NCBI RefSeq assembly: GCF_039534975.1
Contig: NZ_BAAAWH010000001.1
Location: 496,001-560,000 of the forward strand
Source of the DNA: Microbacterium terregens
Lineage (GTDB): Bacteria > Actinomycetota > Actinomycetes > Actinomycetales > Microbacteriaceae
DNA length: 64,000 bases
Direction: 5' to 3'
The notes beneath the pieces are model-generated. The model ran no database searches and was not told where the DNA came from. It saw only the letters and a program-made list of their open reading frames with translations. Position 1 is the stretch's first letter. Every line of letters starts with the position of its first letter. Both the position numbers and the translations under genes were made by a program. Positions 41,401 through 50,323 of the stretch are shown in pieces.

Positions 41401-44400
41401 TCGCCGTTCCGGTCCTGCTGAACGACTCCGACCCCGACGGGGACCGGATCTCGCTGGTCACCGACGGCCTCGTGATCCCCGATGTCGCCGGGCTCGAGGC
41501 CAAAGTGCAGAGCGGTCGCGTCGTGGTGACCTCGCCGACGAAGCCGATGGAGACGTCGGTGCAGTACACGATCGTCGATGCGCGGGGTGCCGAGGCGACC
41601 GCCGTGCTGCAGATCACCGTCGACGAGGACGTCCCGCTTCTGCGGCCGATCGCACGCGATGACCGGGTGCGCGCGGAGGACGTCAAGGACGACGACACCG
41701 TGGACGTCGAGGTGCTCGGCAACGACGAGGACCCCGACGGGACGGCTGCCGCGCTGCAGGTGCGCGTCACCGGCGGCGTCGCCCGCGTCCTGGCTGACGG
41801 CAAGCTCCGCATCCAGCTCGGCGACGTACCGCAGCTGATCACGTACAGCGTCACCGACCGTGACTCTCTCACCGCCTCCGCCTTCGTGCATGTGCCCGCG
41901 CTCGGTGCGCTTCCGCCGACCCTGATCACGTCGGTCAAGCCGATCGAGGTCGCCAGCGGAGAGACGATCGATATTCCCCTGAGTGAGTACGTCCAGGCGG
42001 CCGGCGGCAAGCAGGTCGTCCTCACCGAAGCCGCCACGGTCGCCGCGGTGCACTCCAGCGGCGCGTCGCTCGTGAAGGACCAGAAGACCCTCGTCTACAC
42101 CTCCGCCGCCGGCTACTTCGGCCAGGACGCGCTGACGTTCGAGGTGACCGACGGCACCGGTCCCGATGACCCCGACGGGCGCAAGGCCGTTCTCACGCTG
42201 CCCGTCACCGTCCTTCCCCCGTCGAACCAGCAGCCGAGCTTCACCACCGGACAGGTCGATGTCGCACCCGGTGAGGATGCCGCATCCCTGGACCTGCTCG
42301 CCCTGACCACCGACCCCGACCGGGAGGACCTGCCGGGGGTGCGCTACAGCCTCATCGGCGGCGCGCCGGCCGGACTCTCCGCGGACATCGACGGCCAGCG
42401 CCTCAAGGTGAGCGCGGCCGCCAGCACGCCCAAGGGCACCACAGCGACCCTGCGAGTGCGGGTCGACGACGGACAGACCGAACCCGTCGAGGGATCCGTC
42501 ACGGTGCGCGTGACGGCCTCGACACGATCGCTCGCGACCGCGAACGACGACACCATCGCCGAGGCGGACCAGGGCAAGACGGTCAGCGTCCCGGTGCTCG
42601 CCAACGACTTCAACCCGTTCCCCGAGACGCCGCTGAAGATCACCACGGCCATCATCGAGACCGGCCAGGGGGCCGTCGAGGTCGCCGGCGACGCGGTGCG
42701 TGTCACGCCCGACAAGACGTTCTTCGGAACGATGGTCGTGCGCTACCGCGTGCAGGATGCGACGGGGGATGCCGAGCGCGAGGTCGAGGGACGCATCCGT
42801 CTGACGGTGCAGGGGCGGCCCGACGCACCCGGCACGCCGACCGTCTCTAGCGTCCAGGACCGCACCGTGGTGCTGTCCTGGACCCCGCCGGCGGACAACG
42901 GCGCGTCGATCGAGAAGTACACCGTGCGATCCCTCGCCGGCGGTTACACGAAGAGCTGCGCGTCGACGACCTGCACGCTCGACGGTTTGACCAACAACGT
43001 CGAATACAACTTCTCGGTGACGGCGACCAACCGCGTCGCCGAATCCGACCCGTCCGCGCCCTCGCAGACCGCGCGTCCGGACGCGCGCCCGGACACGCCG
43101 CAGCCTCCGACGCTCGTCTTCGGCGACCGCAGCCTCCGGGTCGCGTGGGTCACCCCGACCACTCCCGGCTCGCCGGTGGAGTCCTTCACGCTGGAGATCT
43201 CACCCGCGCCACCCTCCGGCGTCGCCCAGAAGACCGGCGTCACCGGCACCTCGCTCGTCTGGGAGGGGCTGGAGAACGGCGCCTCGTACCAGGTGCGCGT
43301 CCGCGCCCACAACCGCGCCCCCGAGCCATCGAGCTGGAGCGTCTGGTCAGCCAACGCGGTACCCGCCGGCCCGCCCGCCGCGCCCGGTGCACCGGCCACA
43401 GCCCGCCTGGACCCGGTGGGATCGCAGGCGCAGATGTCCGTCTCCTGGCAGCCGCCGGCGACCAACGGCGATCCGATCGCCGGCTACGAGCTCAACGTCC
43501 TGCGCGGCGGAGCGCTCCAGCGCACCATCCCGGTCGCGGCGGGCCAGACCTCACAGGCACTGGCCGTCGACGCATCGACGTCGGACTACACCTTCACTGT
43601 CCGGGCGCAGAACAAGGCCGGCTGGGGTGACCCGAGTGCCCCCTCCGCCCCCCGCCGCGCATTCGTCGCCCCGGGCGCTCCGGCCAGCGTGGCGGCGACG
43701 CCCGGCGACAACACCGTGTCGGTCACGTTCTCCGAGGCCGCCGGCAACGGCGCGACCGCTGGGGAGCTGCGTTACGAGTACCAGGTGGGCTCAGGCGGGT
43801 GGCGTGGCGACTGGATCAGTGGCGGGACGGGCGGGTCCGGCACCATCGGCAACGGGCAGGTGGGCAACAACGGCACCTACACGATCGCCGTTCGCGCGTA
43901 CACCTCCCTGGACGGCGTCCGTTACGACGGACCCTCGTCGCCGGGGTCCAACGCGGTCGCACCCTTCGGCGCGGTGAACACGCCGGGGGCCGTAGCCGGC
44001 AACAACGGCACCAGCGTCACCGTGTCGTGGTCCGTGCCCTCGCCGAACGGGCGCCCGATCTCGCGGCTCGAGATCGCGGTCGACGGCGGCGGCTGGGAGA
44101 ACGTCGGAGCGCAGGGCGGCTCGCGTGCCGTCGGCGACGGCTACAGCCAGACCCACTCGATCCAGGTCCGGGCCATCGACAGCGAGAACCAGGTGTCGGC
44201 CGTCGCGTCGGCGTCCGCGCGGACCAACGATCCGCCGGTGCCGGTCGCGCGGCTCGTGAAGGGCTCCGGCGGCAGCTTCGCCGAGTGCGACCATTCGTCC
44301 TGCGCGTACCTGAAGCTCCAGGTCGAGAACTTCCCGGCGGGCACGTACACCGTCGCGTGCTCGCACCAGGGAGCCAAGCGGTTCGGCGTCAAGTCCTACA

Positions 44401-44513
44401 GCATCCCGGCCAACGGCGAAGTCCAGATGACGTGCTACATGGGTTACCCCGGGTACGACGCCTGGCTCGAGATCGACGGCTGGGGCGATTCTCAGCACTT
44501 GACCTGGTATTGA
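38424..44513 (+). CDS. Giant membrane-anchored protein with propeller-like, cadherin-like and Fn3 repeats
   Basis: A 2029-residue protein. Residues 1-37 hold a short cytoplasmic tail and one membrane segment (AVTAAAVTLTTMAFV). About 40-375 is a beta-propeller-like region (repeated GTVYAVSAES-type blades, one CAYG...RDC pair). An acidic linker at ~375-395 precedes 11 tandem ~97-residue cadherin-like/Ig-like domains (~396-1465), each starting with the NDTDADGD/NDSDPDGD calcium-type motif. Five Fn3 domains follow (~1468-1935), then a C-terminal Cys-containing module (CDHSSC...VACSHQG...MTCYMG). ATG 38424 follows GAGGAA. It is the first gene of a long operon with MoxR and the FHA/kinase/T7-like genes, so it is likely its surface partner: an adhesin or scaffold. 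No LPXTG is seen. Confidence 0.9.
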   Translation: MKSFAWLRAHPRAVASTSAVTAAAVTLTTMAFVYQGFPTTEVDLHDGGVWVTKQSSLLVGHFNHESQVLDGALRTTGDQFDILQSGTTVFVVNDSDGTVTSVDTAMVALTDSTDVPAGAAVVLGGSTVAILDPASGDLWALPADGVGAFEVQGTDPLASLGKGAAVTVGVDGTVYAVSAESAELYTIRIDANGETTDPQVRAIDELQADGPVSITAVGSTAVVLDAAAGRIFTSDGTTLLVPGGEAAVLQQPSEASDAVSLSTTSALVRVPLDGSELSEIGSGGVGTPAAPVWLKGCAYGAWSGSSTFVRDCVGKDDDLKSDIDGADETSVLRFRVNRDVIVLNDIVGGATWMASDSLQRVDNWNEITPPEGDAEEDEQTTEETVETTLPERTDVNTAPIATDDEFGVRPGRTTVLPVLDNDTDADGDVLTASVPDGDPGLGAIQPINNGAALQIAVADDGSGSDSFVYEIDDGRGGTDTATVRLSVHDWSTNAGPTQKRITTVAVEAGGTVSYNVLPDWIDPDGDDVFLAGVTPAEGDEADFTSDGRITYRAIGATQGKKDVTILVSDGEKVTEGTVRFDVRPVGSTVPVTNADHVVVRVGQTVTVAPLANDTSSSSEPLRLTRVDEIDGATIVPDFANKTFSFRSDVPAVYYVQYLVSAGANAVPGLVRVDVYPESESALPPVAVRDVALLPSGGEVLVNVLTNDSDPAGGILVVQSVTLPPNSGIAVAVLNHETLRISDQSALGEQVRIGYRISNGSQTAEGEVIVIPVPAPAQLRPPVANDDQAVVRAGDIVTIPVLENDYHPNGDTIHVAPELIPPLVSPEDGELFISQDTLRFHASAEPGTVYATYEVIDSTGQRDAGYVTIQVLPVNDETNSAPRPRDLTARVLSGQRVQIAIPLDGIDQDGDSVELVGIASAPTKGRIVETGSNFLVYEAFDDSHGVDSFTYRVRDRLGKEATAPIRVGIAPPEATNQAPYAVKDSVIMRPGRTVAVPVLLNDSDPDGDRISLVTDGLVIPDVAGLEAKVQSGRVVVTSPTKPMETSVQYTIVDARGAEATAVLQITVDEDVPLLRPIARDDRVRAEDVKDDDTVDVEVLGNDEDPDGTAAALQVRVTGGVARVLADGKLRIQLGDVPQLITYSVTDRDSLTASAFVHVPALGALPPTLITSVKPIEVASGETIDIPLSEYVQAAGGKQVVLTEAATVAAVHSSGASLVKDQKTLVYTSAAGYFGQDALTFEVTDGTGPDDPDGRKAVLTLPVTVLPPSNQQPSFTTGQVDVAPGEDAASLDLLALTTDPDREDLPGVRYSLIGGAPAGLSADIDGQRLKVSAAASTPKGTTATLRVRVDDGQTEPVEGSVTVRVTASTRSLATANDDTIAEADQGKTVSVPVLANDFNPFPETPLKITTAIIETGQGAVEVAGDAVRVTPDKTFFGTMVVRYRVQDATGDAEREVEGRIRLTVQGRPDAPGTPTVSSVQDRTVVLSWTPPADNGASIEKYTVRSLAGGYTKSCASTTCTLDGLTNNVEYNFSVTATNRVAESDPSAPSQTARPDARPDTPQPPTLVFGDRSLRVAWVTPTTPGSPVESFTLEISPAPPSGVAQKTGVTGTSLVWEGLENGASYQVRVRAHNRAPEPSSWSVWSANAVPAGPPAAPGAPATARLDPVGSQAQMSVSWQPPATNGDPIAGYELNVLRGGALQRTIPVAAGQTSQALAVDASTSDYTFTVRAQNKAGWGDPSAPSAPRRAFVAPGAPASVAATPGDNTVSVTFSEAAGNGATAGELRYEYQVGSGGWRGDWISGGTGGSGTIGNGQVGNNGTYTIAVRAYTSLDGVRYDGPSSPGSNAVAPFGAVNTPGAVAGNNGTSVTVSWSVPSPNGRPISRLEIAVDGGGWENVGAQGGSRAVGDGYSQTHSIQVRAIDSENQVSAVASASARTNDPPVPVARLVKGSGGSFAECDHSSCAYLKLQVENFPAGTYTVACSHQGAKRFGVKSYSIPANGEVQMTCYMGYPGYDAWLEIDGWGDSQHLTWY

Positions 44514-44548
44514 AACCACTTTCCCCCCGAACGAAGGACACCCCCCGA

Positions 44549-45520
44549 ATGACGATGACCCCCGAACAGGCTGCTTGGTTCCAGGGCACTTTCGCGCGCC
44601 TCGTCGACAACGTCGACCAGGCGCTCATGGGCAAGCCGCACGTGGTCAGCCTGGTGCTGGCGGCCATGCTCGCCGAAGGACACGTGCTGCTCGAGGACGC
44701 GCCGGGCACGGGCAAGACGAGCCTCGCGAAGGCTCTCGCCGCGACCGTGCAGGGCACCAGCAACCGCATCCAGTTCACGCCCGACCTGCTCCCGTCGGAT
44801 GTGACCGGGGTGACCATCTACGACCAGACCAGCCACCGGTTCGAGTTCCACCGCGGCCCGGTCTTCGCGTCGATCGTTCTGGCGGATGAGATCAACCGCG
44901 CGTCCCCCAAGACCCAGTCCTCGCTGTTGGAGGTCATGGAGGAGTCGCGGGTCACCGTGGACGGCGTGACGCACGAGGTGGGGCGCCCCTTCCTCGTCAT
45001 CGCGACGCAGAACCCCATCGAGCAGGCCGGAACCTACAAGCTGCCCGAGGCGCAGCTGGACCGCTTCCTGATCAAGACCTCGATCGGGTACCCCGACCTT
45101 GCCGTCGCCGAACGGATCCTGGCCGGAGCATCCGATCGCAACCCGTCGGCACACCTCGCCGCGATCATCACCACGGCGGCCGTGGCCGACATGGCAGATC
45201 TCGCCTCGACCGTCTTCGTCGAGCCCGCGGTCCTGCGCTATACCGCGCAGCTGGCCGAGGCGACCCGTGCGGACGACGCCGCGCAGGTCGGTGTCTCAGT
45301 GCGCGGATCGCTCGCGATCATCCGTCTGGCGAAGGTGTGGGCCGCCGTCCATGGCCGCCACTTCGTCCTGCCCGACGACATCAAGACCCTCGCACCGGCG
45401 GTGTGGACGCACCGGCTGGTGCTGGATCCCGAGGCGGAGTTCGCCGGCACGACGGCGCAGGCGGTCATCGCGCGCGTCCTCGAAAGCGTGGCAGCACCCC
45501 AGGCGAGGTCCGCGGCCTGA
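44549..45520 (+). CDS. MoxR-family AAA+ ATPase
   Basis: A 323-residue AAA+ protein. Walker A is EDAPGTGKTSLAKAL (~44-58), Walker B VLADEINRASPKTQSSLLEVMEE (~108-130), and sensor residues ATQNPIEQAGTYKLPEAQLDRF (~150-171). MoxR ATPases act as chaperones for maturation or assembly of partner proteins, often with DUF58 and transglutaminase-like neighbours, which is exactly the order here. ATG 44549 follows GAAGGA; ATG 44555 is 2 codons later. The last base of its stop is the A of the DUF58 ATG (TGATG). Confidence 0.95.
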   Translation: MTMTPEQAAWFQGTFARLVDNVDQALMGKPHVVSLVLAAMLAEGHVLLEDAPGTGKTSLAKALAATVQGTSNRIQFTPDLLPSDVTGVTIYDQTSHRFEFHRGPVFASIVLADEINRASPKTQSSLLEVMEESRVTVDGVTHEVGRPFLVIATQNPIEQAGTYKLPEAQLDRFLIKTSIGYPDLAVAERILAGASDRNPSAHLAAIITTAAVADMADLASTVFVEPAVLRYTAQLAEATRADDAAQVGVSVRGSLAIIRLAKVWAAVHGRHFVLPDDIKTLAPAVWTHRLVLDPEAEFAGTTAQAVIARVLESVAAPQARSAA

Positions 45521-46758
45521 TGACCGTCCATACACGGGGCGCGAAAGCGACGACGACGGAACAGGTGGGAGCCCTGGCATCCCGGCTGGCCCGGCGCGCG
45601 GGCGCGATCGCCTCCGTGGCGCGACCGGCGGCGTGGATCCTGATCCTCTCGGCGATCGCGCTGTGGACCGCAGGACAGCGGCTCGGGTGGCAGGAGCTGA
45701 CCGTGGCGGCCGTCATCGTCACCGTCGTGCTGGCGCTGTGCGCACTGTTCCTGTTCGGTCGCACGGCGTACGAGGTGACACTGGACCTCAATCGCACGCG
45801 CGTCATCGTCGGCGAGCGGGCGGTGGGAGCGCTCACGCTCTCGAACGCGGGCAGCCGCGCCATCCTGGCGTCCCGTGTCGTTCTGCCCGTGGGCAGCGGC
45901 CGCGGCGTCTTCGACGTGCGTCGGCTGGCGGCGGGTGACTCGGTGGAGGAGCTCTTCGCGATCCCGACCCAGAAGCGCGGCATCCTGCAGGTCGGACCCG
46001 TCGCGGTGCTGCGCGGCGACCCGCTGGGCCTGTTCGAGCGCATCCATCGGCGCGACTCTCCCGTCGACCTGTACGTGCACCCGCGGACCGTGCTCTTCGA
46101 AGGGCAGTCCCTCGGCTTCCTGCGCGACCTCGAAGGCCTCCCGGCGACCGATCTGTCGCCGGACGATGTCTCATTCCACGCGCTGCGGGAGTACCACCCC
46201 GGCGATGACCTGCGCCACGTGCACTGGAAGTCCACCGCCCGCACCGGAACCGTCATGGTGCGGCAGTACGAGGAGACGCGGCGTTCGCACTTCGTGATCG
46301 CGCTGTCGCGGCATCCCTCCGACTATCGCACCGCCGAAGAGTTCGAATTGGCCATCTCCGCCGCGGGATCACTCGGTCTGCGTGCGCTGCGCGACTCGCA
46401 GCGTGTTCAGGTGCGGGTGCAGGGCCGGGCGCTGCCGGCCGCGACGGGCAAGCAGTTCCTCGACTCGCTGGCCGGGCTCGAACATTCTGCCGCCCGGGAG
46501 GGCACGCTCGTGGATCTGGCCGGTTCGGTCGGCGCCACACTCGCAAGCGCCAGCGTGGTCGTGCTGGTGTGCGGCAGCAAGACCTCCGCCGAGCACGTGC
46601 GCTTGGCGTGTTCGCGTCTGCCGTTCGGCGCGCGGGTGCTCGCCATCGTGGCGGACGACGGTGCGACGCCGTCGCTGCGGCGCATCGGCGAAGCCGACGT
46701 CGTGACCGTCGGCGCGCTGGATCAGCTGTCGCGAGCCCTCGTGAAGGTGCTCGCATGA
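45520..46758 (+). CDS. DUF58 domain-containing membrane protein
   Basis: A 412-residue protein with two membrane segments at ~40-55 and ~62-83, a beta-rich extracytoplasmic part and the DUF58 core ALREYHPGDDLRHVHWKSTARTG (~220-240), the family's R.Y.pGDd.R.i.W.tsAR motif. It has a vWA-like C-terminal fold. DUF58 proteins are regularly encoded beside MoxR and are thought to be its client or membrane adaptor. Overlaps MoxR by 1 nt and the next gene by 4 nt (ATGA), so all three are translationally coupled. Confidence 0.9.
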   Translation: MTVHTRGAKATTTEQVGALASRLARRAGAIASVARPAAWILILSAIALWTAGQRLGWQELTVAAVIVTVVLALCALFLFGRTAYEVTLDLNRTRVIVGERAVGALTLSNAGSRAILASRVVLPVGSGRGVFDVRRLAAGDSVEELFAIPTQKRGILQVGPVAVLRGDPLGLFERIHRRDSPVDLYVHPRTVLFEGQSLGFLRDLEGLPATDLSPDDVSFHALREYHPGDDLRHVHWKSTARTGTVMVRQYEETRRSHFVIALSRHPSDYRTAEEFELAISAAGSLGLRALRDSQRVQVRVQGRALPAATGKQFLDSLAGLEHSAAREGTLVDLAGSVGATLASASVVVLVCGSKTSAEHVRLACSRLPFGARVLAIVADDGATPSLRRIGEADVVTVGALDQLSRALVKVLA

Positions 46759-49115
46759 ACGAACCTTCCGGACTCCGGGCACGCACCCGCGCGGCGGCAG
46801 CCGACGCGCGCAGGGTCCTCCCCGGTCGACGGTGGGGCCTGGACCTCGCCGCGGTCGCGTTGCTTCTCGCCGTTCCGATCATCGGCTTCTGGCCGACGTT
46901 CGAGAATGCCGGCTACCTCATCGCGGCTGTCGGCGGCACGGCGCTGGGCCTGCTGCTCGCCGCGCTCGGCACCCGTCTGCGCTGGGGACTGCTCCTGCTC
47001 GCAGGAACCACGGTGCTCGCCTACTTCGTCTTCGGCGCCGCTCTCGCCCTGCCCCACACGGCGTTCGCCGGCGTTATCCCGACGTTGGAGACGCTGCGGC
47101 AGCTGGCCGTCGGCACGGTCACCTCGTGGAAGCAGCTGCTGACCACCGTCGCGCCGGTCTCGGCATCCGATGGTCACCTCCTGGTCCCCTTCCTCCTCTC
47201 ACTCATCGCGGCAGTGCTGACGGCGAGCCTGGCGCTGCGGGCCCGCTCCGCAGCGTGGGCCCTGGTTCCCGCCGCCGCCTTCCTGGCGGTTCAGATCGCC
47301 ATCGGCACGTCGCAGCCGGCGGCTCCGGTGGTGCAGGGCATCGTCTTCGCCGTCGTGGCGATCGCCTGGCTCGCCGTCCGCCAGGCCTGGGCGCCCTCCG
47401 GAGCCGTCGTCGCCCTCGGCGAGGAAGGGTCGGCCTCATCCGGGGCCACGACCCGTCGTGTGCTCGCGGCCGGACTGATCGTCGCGGTCGCGGTCACGGC
47501 CGGCATCATGACCAGCGCCGTCACCGCGCCGGCCTCGCCGCGCTATGTGCTGCGAGACATCGTCATCCCGCCGTTCGACATCCGCGAATACCCCAGCCCC
47601 TTGCAGGCGTTCCGAGGGTATGTCCGAGATGCCGCGGAGGAGCCGCTGTTCACGGTCTCCGGGCTTCCGAAGGACGCCCGCGTGCGCGTGGCGACAATGG
47701 ATGCCTACAACGGCATGGTCTACAACGTGTCGGACGAGGGTGCCGGCTCGTCGAGCGCGTTCACCCCCGTGCGCAGCAACATGTCGGCGGACGCCGAGGG
47801 CACGCCGGTCACTCTGCGCGTCGAGATCGACGAGTACGACGGGGTGTGGCTGCCGGATGCCGGTGCGGTCACGAGCATCGCCTTCGACGGAGACCGCGCC
47901 GATGACCTCCGTCGCGCGTCGCACTACAACGAATCCACCGGCACCGCGGTGGTCACCTCGAAGCTTCGATCCGGCGACGCGTACACGCTGAACACGGTGA
48001 TCGCCTCGGTCCCGGATGACGGCACGCTGGCCGACGTGCCCTTCGCGCCGCTCAAGATGCCCACGTCGGAGGGAGTGCCCGAGGGGCTGGCGGACATCGC
48101 CTCGAAGGCCGTCACCGAGGCCACCACGCCGATCGAGCAGGTGCGTGCGCTGCAGACGATGCTCTCTCGTGACGGGTTCTTCAGCCACGGTCTCGAGGGC
48201 GAGGCGCTCTCGCGCGCCGGACACGGCGCGCAGCGCATCGCGTCCCTGCTCGGCGCCGACCAGATGGTCGGCGACGACGAGCAGTACGCCAGCTCGATGG
48301 CGCTCCTGGCCGGCGAGCTGGGCATCCCCGCCCGGGTCGTGATGGGCTTCTACCCCGACCAGGGAGAGGCCGCCGACGGCGTCTTCACCGCCACCGGCGA
48401 CTCGCTGCACGCATGGGTCGAGGTCGCCTTCGACAAGGTCGGCTGGGTGCCGTTCGATCCCACGCCCCCGGAGGACCAGCTGCCCAACGAGCAGACCACC
48501 AAACCGCGCGCGGATCCGAAGCCGCAGGTGCTGCAGCCCCCGCCCCCCGAGCAGGATCCGGTGGACCTGCCGCCGATGGTGCCCGACGATCGCGAGTCCG
48601 AAGATGAGGACGATGCCTCTGCGTGGCCGTGGGGTCCGTACGTCGTGATCGGCCTCATCACGCTCGGCATCCTCGCGCTGCTGGCCGCGCCCTTCATCCT
48701 GATAGCCGCGCTGAAGACGGTCCGCCGTCGCCGCAGGCGCGAGGCCGAACGCGCCTGGGACCGGATCACCGGAGGGTGGGAGGAGCTCGTCGATAGGGCG
48801 ACGGATTTCGGCACCCCGGTGCGACCCGGGGGCACGCGCACGGAAGAGGCCGGCGTGCTCGGCGCGGCCTTCACCCAGCCCGGCGTCGATACGCTGGCCC
48901 GCCGCGCCGACGCCGAGATCTTCGGCCCGAGCGAGCCGACCGCCGCCGACGTCGACGAATTCTGGCGACAGGTCGACGAGATCGTCGGCGGAATGGGCGC
49001 CGACCGTACACGGTGGCAGCGCCTGCGGGCGCGTTTCAGCGTGCGCTCTCTGCTGGCGGGCGCGCGCCTGCGATGGACACCTCAGCCGACTCAGAACCCG
49101 AAGGAGACCCGATGA
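46755..49115 (+). CDS. TgpA-like transglutaminase-fold membrane protein lacking the catalytic Cys
   Basis: A 786-residue protein with ~7 N-terminal membrane segments (~27-230), an extracytoplasmic domain with a transglutaminase core (~450-575), a Pro-rich linker, one more membrane segment (~636-660) and a charged cytoplasmic tail. In the active-site sequence GDDEQYA, residue 508 is Asp where the family has Cys (GDC-E). His552 (LHAWVEV) and Asp568 (FDPTP) are kept, as is GIPARVV. It is therefore likely not a protease or crosslinker in the usual way, and may be a structural or binding module. Start ATG 46755 overlaps the DUF58 stop (ATGA); its own stop overlaps the next ATG. Confidence 0.9.
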   Translation: MNEPSGLRARTRAAAADARRVLPGRRWGLDLAAVALLLAVPIIGFWPTFENAGYLIAAVGGTALGLLLAALGTRLRWGLLLLAGTTVLAYFVFGAALALPHTAFAGVIPTLETLRQLAVGTVTSWKQLLTTVAPVSASDGHLLVPFLLSLIAAVLTASLALRARSAAWALVPAAAFLAVQIAIGTSQPAAPVVQGIVFAVVAIAWLAVRQAWAPSGAVVALGEEGSASSGATTRRVLAAGLIVAVAVTAGIMTSAVTAPASPRYVLRDIVIPPFDIREYPSPLQAFRGYVRDAAEEPLFTVSGLPKDARVRVATMDAYNGMVYNVSDEGAGSSSAFTPVRSNMSADAEGTPVTLRVEIDEYDGVWLPDAGAVTSIAFDGDRADDLRRASHYNESTGTAVVTSKLRSGDAYTLNTVIASVPDDGTLADVPFAPLKMPTSEGVPEGLADIASKAVTEATTPIEQVRALQTMLSRDGFFSHGLEGEALSRAGHGAQRIASLLGADQMVGDDEQYASSMALLAGELGIPARVVMGFYPDQGEAADGVFTATGDSLHAWVEVAFDKVGWVPFDPTPPEDQLPNEQTTKPRADPKPQVLQPPPPEQDPVDLPPMVPDDRESEDEDDASAWPWGPYVVIGLITLGILALLAAPFILIAALKTVRRRRRREAERAWDRITGGWEELVDRATDFGTPVRPGGTRTEEAGVLGAAFTQPGVDTLARRADAEIFGPSEPTAADVDEFWRQVDEIVGGMGADRTRWQRLRARFSVRSLLAGARLRWTPQPTQNPKETR

Positions 49116-50323
49116 CCGGACGCACCGTCGCCCCCACCGTCGCCGCGCCGATCGGCCGCCGCGTCGGCGCCTACGCGATCGACCTCGCGATCCAGTACGC
49201 GATCGGCGGTGTCCTCGGCGGGATCTCCGTCGCGATCCTGTTCGCGCTCGGTCCCACCTGGAAGCGCGAGGCGCTCGCCGCGATGGTGCTGCTGCTCTGG
49301 GCGATCGTCGCCGTCGTCTCGCTGATCTGGCTGGTGGTCTACACGGCGATGCAGGGCGGCCGCGGGTCGCTCGGGCAGCGGGCGCGCGGAATACAGATTC
49401 GGGATGCCGCGTCCGACGCGCCGATCGGGTTCTGGCGTGCGCTGCTGCGCAACCTGGTCTGGGCGCTGGCCGGGTCGATCGTCGTCGGCTATTTCTCGCC
49501 CCTGTTCGATTCGAGCGGTCGCCGGCAGGGCTGGCACGACATGGCGTCCCGGAGCGTCGTCGTGGACCGCAAGGCGATGGACGCCGCGGCCTCCGTCCCC
49601 CCGCCGGTGCCGCCCGCACCCGTCGCGAACCCCTACCTGCCGCCCCCCGCCGGTGCGCCGGCCGCTGGTGACGCGCCCGTGGTGCCTTCCGTGACGGGGC
49701 TCGGCCCCGCCCCGGCGGCCCCATCGCTCACTCCGGCGGCGCGGGTTGTCGTGCCCGCGGCCCCGATCCCCTCGACCGGTCTCATCTCGCATGTGCCCGG
49801 CGTCGCCGGATCGGCTCCTGCCGCTGCGGCGACTTCCGCGGCTGCCTCCGGGTTTGCTGTCCCGGCGGCGCCGGCCGCGCCGGTGCCCGTTCCGCCCCCC
49901 TCCGGAACCGCGGTCGCCGCACCGGCTCCCCCGACCACGGGCGAGAACGTCGACGAGACGCGGGCGGCGGCATCCGCTCCCGCGCATCGCGCGGACGAGG
50001 CGGCGGCGGTCACGGTCCTGACGTGGGACGACGGCACCCGCATCGCCGTGTACGGGCGCACGCTGTTCGGGCGCAACCCGGCGACCGAAGAGGGCGCCGC
50101 CCGTGTCGCGATGCGGGACGAGACGCTGTCACTGTCGAAGACGCACTTCGAGATCGGCGGCGACGCGGCGGGGCCGTGGATCATCGACCGGCACTCCACC
50201 AATGGCAGCGCGCTCGTGCGCAACGGCTCGCCGCAGCGACTGATCGCCGGAGCCCAGACCAGCCTCCGCCCGGGCGACCGACTCGAATTCGGCGACCGCA
50301 GCCTGGAAGTGGGAACCTCGTGA
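49112..50323 (+). CDS. RDD membrane protein fused to an FHA domain
   Basis: A 403-residue protein. The RDD domain (~10-150: RRVGAYAIDLAIQYA, GQRARGIQIRD, three membrane segments) is joined by a ~150-residue Pro/Ala/Val linker to a C-terminal FHA domain (~305-400; YGRTLFGRNP, SLSKTHFEI, HSTNGSAL), whose conserved G-R, S-x-x-H and N-G residues are present. FHA domains bind phospho-Thr, so this links the membrane to the operon's kinase. ATG 49112 follows AAGGAGA and overlaps the upstream stop (ATGA); its stop is in the GTGA that starts the phosphatase. Confidence 0.9.
   Translation: MTGRTVAPTVAAPIGRRVGAYAIDLAIQYAIGGVLGGISVAILFALGPTWKREALAAMVLLLWAIVAVVSLIWLVVYTAMQGGRGSLGQRARGIQIRDAASDAPIGFWRALLRNLVWALAGSIVVGYFSPLFDSSGRRQGWHDMASRSVVVDRKAMDAAASVPPPVPPAPVANPYLPPPAGAPAAGDAPVVPSVTGLGPAPAAPSLTPAARVVVPAAPIPSTGLISHVPGVAGSAPAAAATSAAASGFAVPAAPAAPVPVPPPSGTAVAAPAPPTTGENVDETRAAASAPAHRADEAAAVTVLTWDDGTRIAVYGRTLFGRNPATEEGAARVAMRDETLSLSKTHFEIGGDAAGPWIIDRHSTNGSALVRNGSPQRLIAGAQTSLRPGDRLEFGDRSLEVGTS

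Noticed and set aside
38421..42053. 1210-residue minus-strand ORF opposite the giant protein
   Set aside because: Antisense frame of a repeat-containing gene; translation is Arg/Asp/Val/His-rich without domains.
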